This document shows positions 57,224-64,000 of a stretch of 64,000 nucleotides of DNA, piece after piece; the stretch's first letter is position 1; every line of letters starts with the position of its first letter. The stretch covers positions 496,001 through 560,000 of the forward strand of contig BQJR01000003.1 in assembly GCA_021604805.1 (NCBI GenBank), given 5' to 3'. This DNA is from Planctomycetota bacterium (lineage in GTDB: Bacteria; Planctomycetota; B15-G4). The notes beneath the pieces are model-generated. The model made no database searches, was not told the DNA's origin, and saw only the letters and a program-made list of their open reading frames with translations. The position numbers and the translations under genes are program-made.

Positions 57224-57595
57224 GGCGCCATGGGATCCGGAGGGGAGGTCTGCGTCAAGGCTGGGGTCGACGGGCCTGGCACGTGAGCGAGTAGGCCACC
57301 GGACCCCGGCGGGTGACGGGATCGGGTTGAGCCGGCTCGCCATGGCAAGCGTCTGAGCCTCAGGCCCGGGCGCGGTTGTCCGCCCCCCATGCTCCAGCCG
57401 CGTCCAAGGCCATCCCGGCTCCGAGCGCTCCGCCCCAGGCCAGGGCTTGGCCGACCCAGCTCCGATTCGCTAGAGTGCGCGGCTCGTCGATGCCCATCAG
57501 AGGGTGTCGTGCTGGCGGCCCCCGCCGCGAGCCACCGAGTTCACCACCAGCCTCACCGTTCTGCCAGTCGCAGAGCCTTGTTCGGAGCAGCAGCC
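57224..57595. other. 372-nt gap between the sigma factor and rpmB
   Basis: Divergent intergenic region. It contains the rpmB promoter (57447-57476) and a leader of about 110 nt. Part may encode an N-terminal extension of the sigma factor up to 57343. No additional gene is seen. Confidence 0.5.
57447..57476 (+). promoter_or_regulatory. rpmB promoter
   Basis: TTGGCC (57447-57452), an 18-nt spacer, then TAGAGT (57471-57476). The leader to the rpmB ATG is about 110 nt, long enough for autoregulation, but no known riboswitch or ribosomal-protein leader is recognised. Confidence 0.5.
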
Positions 57596-57913
57596 ATGTC
57601 GCGCACTTGCCAAGTCACCCGTCGCGGGACGCAAGTCGGCAACTCCATCGCTCGTCGCGGTCTGGCCAAGCCCAAGGGTGGTATCGGTCTGAAGACCACC
57701 GGCGTCACCAAGCGCAAGTTCAAGGTGAACATCCAGACCAAGAAGATCTGGGTGCCGGAGCTGGGTCAGAACGTGCGCGTGAAGCTCTCGGCGCGCGCGC
57801 TCAAGTCGATCACGAAGCACGGCGCCTACCGCGTGCTCCGCGACGCCGGCCTGATCAAGCCGATCAAGTCGCGCAAGAGCAAGAAGGCCGCCGCGCCCGC
57901 TGCCGACGCCTGA
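57596..57913 (+). CDS. rpmB: 50S ribosomal protein L28
   Basis: A 105-residue L28 (bL28) starting MSRTCQVTRRGTQVGNSIA, followed by the core WVPELGQNVRVKLSARALKSITKHG. Typical bacterial L28 has about 78 residues; this one has a Lys/Ala-rich C-terminal extension. GGAG lies about 8 nt before the ATG. It is monocistronic, with rpmG about 260 nt away on the opposite strand; in many bacteria rpmB and rpmG are adjacent in one operon. Confidence 0.95.
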   Translation: MSRTCQVTRRGTQVGNSIARRGLAKPKGGIGLKTTGVTKRKFKVNIQTKKIWVPELGQNVRVKLSARALKSITKHGAYRVLRDAGLIKPIKSRKSKKAAAPAADA

Positions 57914-57924
57914 GCCCGCTGGCT

Positions 57925-57941
57925 GCGTCGCCTCGCGACGC
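57925..57941 (+). terminator. Weak GC hairpin after rpmB
   Basis: GCGTCGC and its complement GCGACGC around a 3-nt loop start 12 nt after the rpmB stop. No T-tract. The remaining gap to rpmG holds nothing else recognisable. Confidence 0.3.
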
Positions 57942-58177
57942 GAGCCGCAACGCTGGATCGCAGAAACCGCTGCAAACGCAGGCTGAAAGTGCGTCCACAC
58001 GCAAAGCTGCGGAGACGGGCCGCGCACTCTCGACGCAAGTGGCGAACGAACGCTCGCCCATCATGCGACGCCGCACAGCGGGTGTCGCGAAGCTCGGAGG
58101 CGCTCGATCGCGCGCGACCGTTCAGGTCGCCGGCGCGAGAGCTCTCATCACCGAGAAGGACCTACACCGAGTGAGAC

Positions 58178-58342
58178 TTACTTGGTCTCGCGGTACAGCA
58201 CGTGCTTGCGCACGACCGGGTCGTACTTCTTGATCTCGAGCTTCGAAGGCGTGTTGCGACGGCTCTTGGACGTCATGTAGATGTGGTGGCTCTCGGTGCT
58301 GCGCAAGCGCACGTAGGAGCGGGCATCTTTCTTCTTGGCCAT
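58178..58342 (-). CDS. rpmG: 50S ribosomal protein L33, cysteine-free form
   Basis: A 54-residue L33 (bL33): [22 protein letters not shown], then [31 protein letters not shown]. Typical zinc-binding paralogues have two CxxC pairs; this copy has none (the C- form). It is unlikely to be missed by homology searches but is too short for common ORF cut-offs. The ATG start is not preceded by a strong Shine-Dalgarno sequence. It faces rpmB convergently. Confidence 0.95.
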   Translation of the reverse strand: MAKKKDARSYVRLRSTESHHIYMTSKSRRNTPSKLEIKKYDPVVRKHVLYRETK

Positions 58343-58483
58343 GACTGCGACTCGTGATCTTTCGGGTGGGATGAAGTCTGGAGAGGATGCCTGATGGCCC
58401 CCCCTCGCGTCCAGGGGGCGGTGGCCCAGAGGTTGGCGGGAGTGACGGGCTCCTCGGCGCCGGTGCCCGGAGCTTGCGACGAC

Positions 58484-58512
58484 GGCCCCGGTTCCGTGTG
58501 CCGTCCGGGGCC
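58484..58512 (-). terminator. Hairpin downstream of the FG-GAP repeat gene
   Basis: GGCCCCGG (58484-58491) and CCGGGGCC (58505-58512) form a perfect 8-bp stem with a 13-nt loop, 17 nt beyond the stop of the minus-strand gene. No T-tract. Confidence 0.45.
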
Positions 58513-58529
58513 CCGCGGGGCGAGCGGTC

Positions 58530-61052
58530 CTAGTCCAGGCTCTGATTGATCAGGATTGTCACGTCACCAGCCGCGAGGTTCGTGACCGCGAGGTCGGGCG
58601 CGCCGTCCGCGTCGAAGTCTGCGAGCGCCAGCGCGTGGGAATCGACCTTCGCCGCGAAGCCCCGCGGGGCGGCGAAGGTCCCGTTGCCGAGTCCTGGCAG
58701 CAGCACGACATCGTCGGCCTGAGCGTTCGCGACGACGAGGTCCAGCGCGCCGTCCGCGTTGAGGTCCGCGATCGCGACGGCCTGGGGGTAGTACCCGGCG
58801 GCGAAGCTCTGTGCGGCGCCGAAGCTCCCGTCGCCCGCGCCCAGCAGTACGGCCACGTCGCTGGAGAGAGCGTTCGCCACCACAAGGTCGAGCGCGCCGT
58901 CCGTGTCGAGGTCCGCGATCGCGACGAACCTGGGAAGGTTGCCCGCAGCGAACATCTGCGGGGCGGCGAAGCTGCCGTCCCCCGCGCCCAGCGCCACTGA
59001 CGCGCTGTTGGACGACTGGTTCGAGAACGCGAGATCGGGCACTCCGTCTGCATCGAGGTCTGCGATCGCCACCGACGTGGGGAGGTTCCCCGAAGCGACG
59101 CTCTGCGCGGCGGCGAAGGTGCCGTCCCCCACGCCCATGAGCACCGACGCGTCGTTGCCGCTGAAGTTCGCGGCGACGAGATCGGGGACGCCGTCCGCGT
59201 CGAGGTCTGCGATCGCCACCGACCGCGGCCGGACGCCTGCTGCGAAGCTCTGCGCGGCGGCGAACGTGCCGTCACCGGCGCCGAGCAACACCGACACCGT
59301 TCCCGAGCTCATGTCGTTCGTGACCACGAGGTCGGGCGCGCCGTCCGCGTCGAGATCTGCGATCGCCAGCGCATAGGGTTTGTTCCCCGCTGCGAAGCTC
59401 TGTGCGACGGCGAAGCTGCCATCACCGAGCCCCAACAGCACCGAGACATCGTTGGAGCCGTTGTTCGCGACGGCGAGATCGACCACGCCGTCCGCGTCGA
59501 GGTCTGCGGCGGCGACGGACTGCGAGTTGAACCCCGCTGCGAAGCTCTGCGCGGTGGCGAAGTTGCCGCCACCCGTTCCCAGCAGCACGGACACGCGGTC
59601 GTTGAAGCCGTGCGCGAGGGCGAGGTCTTGCACGCCGTCCGCGTCGAGGTCCGCGATGGTCACCGCCATGGGACGGCCCCCCGCAGCGAAGTTCTGCGCG
59701 GCGGCGAAGCTGCCGTCGCCGGCTCCCAGCAGCACCGACACGTTGTAGGACAACTCGTTCGCGACGACGAGATCGGGCGCGCCGTCCGCATCGACGTCTG
59801 CGATGGCCACCGAGCGGGGCGTGTTGCCCGTGGCGTAGTGCTGCGCGGCGGCGAAGGTCCCGTCGCCCGCTCCCAGCAGCACCGAGACGTCGCCGCTGAA
59901 TCGGTTCGCGACGGCGAGGTCGGGCGCGCCGTCCGCGTCGAGGTCGGCGATGGCCACCGCGATGGCCCCGATGCCCACCGCATCTCCCTGCGGTGCGCCG
60001 AACGTGCCGTCACCGGCGCCCAACAACACGGACACGGTCCCCGCGGTCAGTGAGTTCGTGACGGCGATGTCGAGTGCGCCGTCCGCGTCGAAGTCCGCGA
60101 GGGCCAGCGCCTGGGGACTCACCCCGGCGGCGAAGCCGCTCGGCGCGGCGAAGCTGCCGTCGCCCGCTCCGAGGAGCACCAACACGCTGTCCTCCGAAGC
60201 GCCCCCGACGACGAGGTCGTGTGCGCCGTCGGCGTTGAGATCCGCGAGCACCACATGCAGGGGAGCCCCTCCCACGACGACGCTCTGCGCCGGAGCGAAG
60301 CTGCCATCCCCCGCCCCTAGCAACACCGAGACGTCGTCGGAGGAAACGTTCCCGACGGCAAGGTCAGGCACGCCGTCCGCGTTGAGGTCTGCGATCGCTA
60401 CGGACCGGGGAGCCTCCCCGACCCTGAACCGCCGCGCCGCGGCGAAGGTGCCATCACCCGTTCCCAGCAGAACGGACACGTCGTCGGACACTGCGTTTGC
60501 CACGACGAGATCGAGCGTGCCGTCCGCATCGAGGTCTGCGGTCGCGACGGCTCGAGGGTCGTTCCCCGCCTTGTACAGGGCCGCGGGGAACACCAGTCCT
60601 GCCGCCAGCGGCTCCTGCACGGTGAGCTTCAGCGTGTTCGACGCGGAGAAGCCGGGGATCACGCCGGAGTCGCTGATCCAGAATTGCGCGAACAGTTCGA
60701 GACCGACCGGCGACTCGTCCGGCAGCGTGAACGGGAGCGTGAGTCCGCCCGTGGGCGAGGTCGCGAACCCGAAGATGAGGAAGGTCGGCGCGGGTCCCAG
60801 GATGCCGCCCTTGAAGGAGGCGGCGATCTCCTGGATGCCGAAGATCAGCGTCGCGCTGCTGCCGGGGAACGCGTCGCGCAGCGCGAAGCTGTTGTCCGCC
60901 GAGCCGGGCGAGGCCGAGCCGGCCCCTTCGAGCGTGGGAACCAGACCACCGGTGCCTGCCTTGCCCGGGGTCGTGGCGACGAAGGCATCGCCCGCGAGCA
61001 GCGGGTTGGCCAGGAACAGAGCAGCAGCGATCCACCAAAGAGCGAGCGGCAT
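58530..61052 (-). CDS. Secreted FG-GAP/VCBS repeat protein, 14 blades
   Basis: An 840-residue protein with signal peptide [21 protein letters not shown] and an N-terminal globular region of about 160 residues. Fourteen FG-GAP/VCBS blades follow, each about 49 residues with [17 protein letters not shown]....[13 protein letters not shown]. The DxDxDG segments are calcium-binding loops. Fourteen equals two seven-bladed propellers in tandem. It is probably an outer-surface or extracellular binding protein. The start ATG at 61052 has GGGG 8 nt upstream; an alternative GTG at 61073 would lie within a direct repeat. Confidence 0.85.
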   Translation of the reverse strand: MPLALWWIAAALFLANPLLAGDAFVATTPGKAGTGGLVPTLEGAGSASPGSADNSFALRDAFPGSSATLIFGIQEIAASFKGGILGPAPTFLIFGFATSPTGGLTLPFTLPDESPVGLELFAQFWISDSGVIPGFSASNTLKLTVQEPLAAGLVFPAALYKAGNDPRAVATADLDADGTLDLVVANAVSDDVSVLLGTGDGTFAAARRFRVGEAPRSVAIADLNADGVPDLAVGNVSSDDVSVLLGAGDGSFAPAQSVVVGGAPLHVVLADLNADGAHDLVVGGASEDSVLVLLGAGDGSFAAPSGFAAGVSPQALALADFDADGALDIAVTNSLTAGTVSVLLGAGDGTFGAPQGDAVGIGAIAVAIADLDADGAPDLAVANRFSGDVSVLLGAGDGTFAAAQHYATGNTPRSVAIADVDADGAPDLVVANELSYNVSVLLGAGDGSFAAAQNFAAGGRPMAVTIADLDADGVQDLALAHGFNDRVSVLLGTGGGNFATAQSFAAGFNSQSVAAADLDADGVVDLAVANNGSNDVSVLLGLGDGSFAVAQSFAAGNKPYALAIADLDADGAPDLVVTNDMSSGTVSVLLGAGDGTFAAAQSFAAGVRPRSVAIADLDADGVPDLVAANFSGNDASVLMGVGDGTFAAAQSVASGNLPTSVAIADLDADGVPDLAFSNQSSNSASVALGAGDGSFAAPQMFAAGNLPRFVAIADLDTDGALDLVVANALSSDVAVLLGAGDGSFGAAQSFAAGYYPQAVAIADLNADGALDLVVANAQADDVVLLPGLGNGTFAAPRGFAAKVDSHALALADFDADGAPDLAVTNLAAGDVTILINQSLD
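58533..60548 (-). repeat. Fourteen about-147-bp FG-GAP/VCBS coding repeats
   Basis: Thirteen units of 49 residues (two of 50) and a final 33-residue unit are arranged head to tail. DNA identity is high but not perfect, so the array is ancient relative to the 36-bp repeat at 49216. Confidence 0.85.
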
Positions 61053-61065
61053 GCGCACATCCCCT

Positions 61066-61093
61066 TTGTTCACAGTTCAGTTGTTCACAGTTC
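61066..61093. promoter_or_regulatory. Tandem 13-bp direct repeats upstream of the FG-GAP gene, possible operator
   Basis: TTGTTCACAGTTC occurs at 61066-61078 and again at 61081-61093, 15 nt apart, which is about 1.5 helical turns. It lies 14-41 nt upstream of the ATG. The remaining gap to tRNA-Lys contains nothing else recognisable. Confidence 0.4.
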
Positions 61094-61301
61094 CGTCGAA
61101 GGGAACGCCCGCTCGAACGGCGCGACGGACGCCCCCTCGGGATTGGGCCACGGTACCTTGAATCCCGCGAGTCGGGGGCTTCGCAGGCGCGCCGGCGGGC
61201 GTCATCACGGCCGGGCGGGACTCAGCGACGCGGCGCGCACTCGGCGCGCGGATCCCTCGCTTCAAGCGACGGTCTTCCGCCCCACGCGAAGGAAGAAGGA
61301 A

Positions 61302-61377
61302 TGGTGGGGGCGCTGGGACTCGAACCCAGGGCCCACGGCTTAAAAGGCCGTTGCTCTACCGACTGAGCTACACCCCC
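61302..61377 (-). tRNA. tRNA-Lys (anticodon TTT)
   Basis: A 76-nt tRNA with encoded CCA. The acceptor GGGGGTG pairs with CGCCCCC (one T-G pair). The D-arm contains GTAGAGC, the anticodon stem ACGGC/GCCGT encloses CTTTTAA with TTT, and the T-arm has GGGTTCGAGTCCC. It lies just downstream of frr on the same strand. Confidence 0.95.
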
Positions 61378-61434
61378 GCCGAACTGCTGGCTGAACTGCT
61401 GCTGGCTTGCTGAGAGACGCGCGCGGCGAGGCGC

Positions 61435-61995
61435 TCAGGAGTCTTGGATCTCTTTGATCCGGGCGTCCTGGAGCTTCTCGATCTCGGTCTCCATCTCCTT
61501 GGTGAGCTTGTTCATCTCTTCTTTGAGATCGTGCTCTTGGTCCTCGGAGAGATCGCCGGCCTTCTTGGCCGACTCGACTTCCTTGTTCTGATCGCGACGG
61601 ATGTTGCGCACGGTCACGCGCGCTTGCTCGGCGAGCTCGCGCACGCGGGCGGCCATCTTCTCGCGCTGCTCGCCGCTCATCATGGGCACGTTGAGGCGCA
61701 CGACTTTGCCGTCGGTCTCGGGCGTGATGCCGAGGTCGCTCTTCAGGATGCCCTTCTCGATCGCGGTGCACATCGAGGGGTCGAAGGGCTTCACGAGCAG
61801 CTGACGCGGCTCGGGCACGGACACCGTGGCCAACTGGTTCAGCGGCGTGGGGCTGCCGTAGGCCTCCACACGCACGTTGTCCACCAGCGCCGGCGTGACG
61901 CGACCAGCGCGCAAGCCTTTGAGGTTCTCGCCGAAGTACTCCACGCCCTTGCGCATCTTGTCGCGGGCGTCGGCTTGGATCGCTTCACCTGTCAT
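61435..61995 (-). CDS. frr: Ribosome recycling factor
   Basis: A 186-residue RRF. It starts MTGEAIQADARDKMRKGVE, contains LRAGRVTPALVDNVRVEAYGS and PLNQLATVSVPEPRQLLVKPFD, and ends in the long coiled-coil arm (LTKEMETEIEKLQDARIKEIQD). With EF-G it splits post-termination ribosomes. It is last of rpsB-tsf-pyrH-frr, 42 nt after pyrH, and tRNA-Lys follows 57 nt later. Length is normal. Confidence 0.97.
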   Translation of the reverse strand: MTGEAIQADARDKMRKGVEYFGENLKGLRAGRVTPALVDNVRVEAYGSPTPLNQLATVSVPEPRQLLVKPFDPSMCTAIEKGILKSDLGITPETDGKVVRLNVPMMSGEQREKMAARVRELAEQARVTVRNIRRDQNKEVESAKKAGDLSEDQEHDLKEEMNKLTKEMETEIEKLQDARIKEIQDS

Positions 61996-62037
61996 GTCGT
62001 CACCTCCCTACGGGCCTGCTGGGACAGCGGCACGCGC

Positions 62038-62751
62038 TCAGCTGCGCGCCACCACCGTCGTGCCGATGTGTTCGCCGGCCACCACGCGCCCGAGGTTGCC
62101 TTCCTTCATCACGTCGAAGACGCAGATCGGGAGCGCGTTGTCCATGCACATGGTAATCGCGGTCAGGTCCATCACGCGCAGGTTCTTCTCGAGCACTTCA
62201 GCGTAGCTGAGGGTCGTGAAGCGTTGCGCGTCGCTGTGCTTCACCGGGTCCTTGTCGTAGACGCCGTCGACCTTGGTGCCCTTGAGCATCACGTCGCAAC
62301 CGAGCTCGCTGGCGCGCAGCGCGGCCGTGGTGTCGGTGGTGAAGAAGGGGTTGCCGGTGCCCCCCGCCAGCACGATCACGCGCCCCTTGTCTTGGTGACG
62401 CAGCGCCCGCCGACGGATGAACGGTTCGCAGATCTGGTGCGCCGACACGGCCGACATGAGCCGCGCGTCGCAGTCGTTGCGCTCCAAGCCGTCCATGAGC
62501 GCCAGGCCGTTGATCATCGTGGCGAGCATGCCCATCTGATCGGCGGTGGCGCGCACCGAGACCGTGTCGCTGATCTCGGCGCCACGCAGGATGTTCCCGC
62601 CGCCCACCACCACGGCCATGCGCGCGCCGGTCTTCACCACCTCGCGGATCTGACCGGCGATCACGTCGATGGCGTCGGCGCGCAGCGCCTTGCCACCACC
62701 AGCACCAAGCGCCTCACCGCTCAGCTTCAGCAGGACGCTCTGGTAGGCCAC
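62038..62751 (-). CDS. pyrH: UMP kinase
   Basis: A 237-residue amino-acid-kinase-fold UMP kinase producing UDP. It has LLKLSGEALG, VVVGGGNILRG, TADQMGMLATMINGLAL and FFTTDTTAALRASELG. The GTG at 62751 is chosen because the protein then begins VAYQSVLLKLSGEALG as in the family; it starts 4 nt after the tsf stop. An alternative upstream start overlapping tsf is unlikely. It is third gene of the operon. Confidence 0.96.
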   Translation of the reverse strand: MAYQSVLLKLSGEALGAGGGKALRADAIDVIAGQIREVVKTGARMAVVVGGGNILRGAEISDTVSVRATADQMGMLATMINGLALMDGLERNDCDARLMSAVSAHQICEPFIRRRALRHQDKGRVIVLAGGTGNPFFTTDTTAALRASELGCDVMLKGTKVDGVYDKDPVKHSDAQRFTTLSYAEVLEKNLRVMDLTAITMCMDNALPICVFDVMKEGNLGRVVAGEHIGTTVVARS

Positions 62752-62755
62752 GAAC

Positions 62756-63352
62756 TCAGGCGCCGATTTCGAAGCGCGCGAAGCGACGGATCTGGATGTT
62801 CTCACCCAGCTTGCCGACGGTCTCTGCGCGGAACTGCTCGACGGTCTTCTTGTCGTCCTTCACGTAGGTCTGCTCGAGCAGACACTGTTCCGCGAAGTAC
62901 TTGTTCATGCGCCCGTCGATCATCTTCTGCTGGATCTCTTCGGGCTTGCTCTTGTCGATCTGCGCCAAGAGGATCTCGCGCTCCTTCTCGACGAGCTCAC
63001 TCGGCACTTCCTCGCGGCCCACGCAGATCGGCTTCATCGAAGCGATGTGCAGCGAGACGTCGCGGCAGAACTCCTTGAAGGCGTCGGTGGCGGCCACGAA
63101 GTCGGTCTCGCAGTTCATCTCGAGCAGCACACCCACGCGACCGTTGTGGTGGATGTAGCTGGAGACGAGCCCTTCGGCGACTTCGCGGTCGGCCTTCTTG
63201 GCAGCCTTGGCGATGCCCTTCTTGCGCAGCCACTCGCCGGCCTTCTCGAGGTCACCGGCGTTCTCGGTGAGCGCCTTCTTGCAGTCCATCATCGGAGCGC
63301 CCGACATGTCGCGCAGCTCTTTGACTTGGGACGCGGTCACTTGCGTAGTCAT
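62756..63352 (-). CDS. tsf: Elongation factor Ts (short form)
   Basis: A 198-residue EF-Ts, the nucleotide-exchange factor of EF-Tu. It shows the UBA-like N-terminus VKELRDMSGAPMMDCKKAL, the TDFVA contact motif, EEIQQKMIDGRM, and the C-terminal EQCLLEQTYVKDDK. The E. coli protein has about 283 residues; this short form lacks part of the core and coiled coil, as in Thermus and some planctomycetes. It starts 4 nt after rpsB and is followed by pyrH. Confidence 0.96.
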   Translation of the reverse strand: MTTQVTASQVKELRDMSGAPMMDCKKALTENAGDLEKAGEWLRKKGIAKAAKKADREVAEGLVSSYIHHNGRVGVLLEMNCETDFVAATDAFKEFCRDVSLHIASMKPICVGREEVPSELVEKEREILLAQIDKSKPEEIQQKMIDGRMNKYFAEQCLLEQTYVKDDKKTVEQFRAETVGKLGENIQIRRFARFEIGA

Positions 63353-63356
63353 CGGT

Positions 63357-64000
63357 TCAGGCCTCGGTCTTCGTCTCGGGGGTCTTGTCGTCGGAGGTGG
63401 CAGCGGGAGCGGCGGCAGCCGGGGTCTCGGCAGGCGCGGCTTCGGTGGCAGCGGGCGCGGCGTCGGCAGCGGCAGGCGCGGCGTCGGCAGCAGCGGGCGC
63501 AGCCTCGGCGGCAGCCGGCGCGGCCTCAGCCGGGGTGCCTTCAGCAGCGGCCTTGGCCTTCATCTCCTTGGCCATCTTGTCGTGGCTTTCCATCTTGCGC
63601 ACGCCACCCTCAGAGTCGCGCACACCCACGGCGTCTTCCGGAGGACGACCCGATTCCTTGAAGCGCGCCACACCCTCGGCGACAGCATCCGTGAGCTTGC
63701 CGAGCAACAGGCCGACCGAACGCATCGAGTCGTCGTTGGCGGGGATCACGATGTCGATGCCCTTGGGGTTGCAGTCGGTGTCGACCAGCGCGATGACGGG
63801 CACACCCACGCGCTTGGCTTCCGCCACCGCGATGTGCTCCTTCTTCGGGTCGATCACGAGCAGCGCGCCCGGGATGCGGTTGAGGTGCCGCAGACCTTCC
63901 ATGTTCTTCTTGATGCGCTTCAGCTGGCGACCCAGGATCGACTGCTGCTTCTTCTTCAGCGCAGCCATCTGCCCGGTCTCTTCCATGGTCTCGAGCTCTT
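63357..64000 (-). CDS. rpsB: 30S ribosomal protein S2, partial, with Ala-rich C-terminal tail
   Basis: The C-terminal part of S2; the N-terminus lies beyond the window. Recognisable core: [67 protein letters not shown] and [13 protein letters not shown]. After it comes an extension of about 90 residues ending in a low-complexity tail of repeated [18 protein letters not shown] blocks (about 63390-63540) rich in Ala, Pro and Glu. S2 binds 16S rRNA late in assembly. Such tails occur in several planctomycete and actinobacterial S2 proteins and are of unknown role. tsf follows 4 nt later. Confidence 0.93.
   Translation of the reverse strand, partial: ELETMEETGQMAALKKKQQSILGRQLKRIKKNMEGLRHLNRIPGALLVIDPKKEHIAVAEAKRVGVPVIALVDTDCNPKGIDIVIPANDDSMRSVGLLLGKLTDAVAEGVARFKESGRPPEDAVGVRDSEGGVRKMESHDKMAKEMKAKAAAEGTPAEAAPAAAEAAPAAADAAPAAADAAPAATEAAPAETPAAAAPAATSDDKTPETKTEA

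Noticed and set aside
57376..58233. Plus-strand frame through rpmB and rpmG
   Set aside because: Out of frame with both ribosomal proteins; Arg-rich low-complexity.
58533..60548. Repeated DNA taken as a recombination or satellite locus
   Set aside because: The repeats are FG-GAP/VCBS blades in one reading frame.

Overview
The window is a high-GC chromosomal segment from a Gram-negative (diderm) bacterium, most likely a deep-branching Planctomycetota. The evidence for diderm is an lpxK homologue, a TonB/TonB-dependent receptor pair and several lipoproteins. The planctomycete assignment is inference: it rests on the mix of sulfatase-fold lipoproteins, an ECF sigma factor coupled to a Ser/Thr kinase with a propeller, FG-GAP repeat proteins, a DUF255 protein and many orphan radical SAM enzymes. 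There is no rRNA gene in the window.

Layout. 0.1-8.5 kb: a SPASM radical SAM enzyme, then a minus-strand run of ParA-type ATPase, LpxK, a GT39-like membrane glycosyltransferase, glutamate dehydrogenase and TypA/BipA. 8.6-17.3 kb: an unknown helical protein with a possibly leaderless start, a transglutaminase-like membrane protein, and a tightly overlapping block of a B12-type radical SAM protein and two ABC exporter half-transporters forming an asymmetric heterodimer. 17.5-22.2 kb: a secreted HExxHNWxxxxxH metalloprotease, a divergent Nramp-like transporter and a radical SAM protein whose extra cysteine cluster precedes the SAM core. 22.3-28.3 kb: three translationally coupled genes for a YfhO-like membrane protein, a sulfatase-fold lipoprotein and a BtuF-like metal-receptor protein. 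28.4-36.1 kb: a methyltransferase, a LysW-like carrier protein divergent from a B12-binding radical SAM enzyme, a Tat-exported glycosylasparaginase, and a 988-residue secreted protein of unknown function.

36.9-40.1 kb is the main accessory region. A solitary TIR / NB-ARC / TPR protein lies between tRNA-Glu and an 11-bp direct repeat of the tRNA 3' end. It looks like a small tRNA-targeted island carrying one NLR-like immune protein and no integrase. 40.1-61 kb: FG-GAP propeller proteins, a metallophosphoesterase, a DUF255 thioredoxin-like lipoprotein, two more sulfatase-fold lipoproteins, TonB and its receptor, and an ECF sigma/Ser-Thr kinase pair with a possible CTG start. rpmB and rpmG lie here on opposite strands; rpmG is a 54-codon gene. 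61.3-64 kb: tRNA-Lys and the conserved rpsB-tsf-pyrH-frr translation operon, with rpsB cut by the window edge.

Two genome habits stand out. One is very tight packing: ATGA/GTGA overlaps within operons, and convergent genes sharing palindromic TTAA or CTAG stops. The other is a recurrent -10-like element, TAGNNT, which in three cases sits only 7-8 nt before the start codon and suggests leaderless transcripts.
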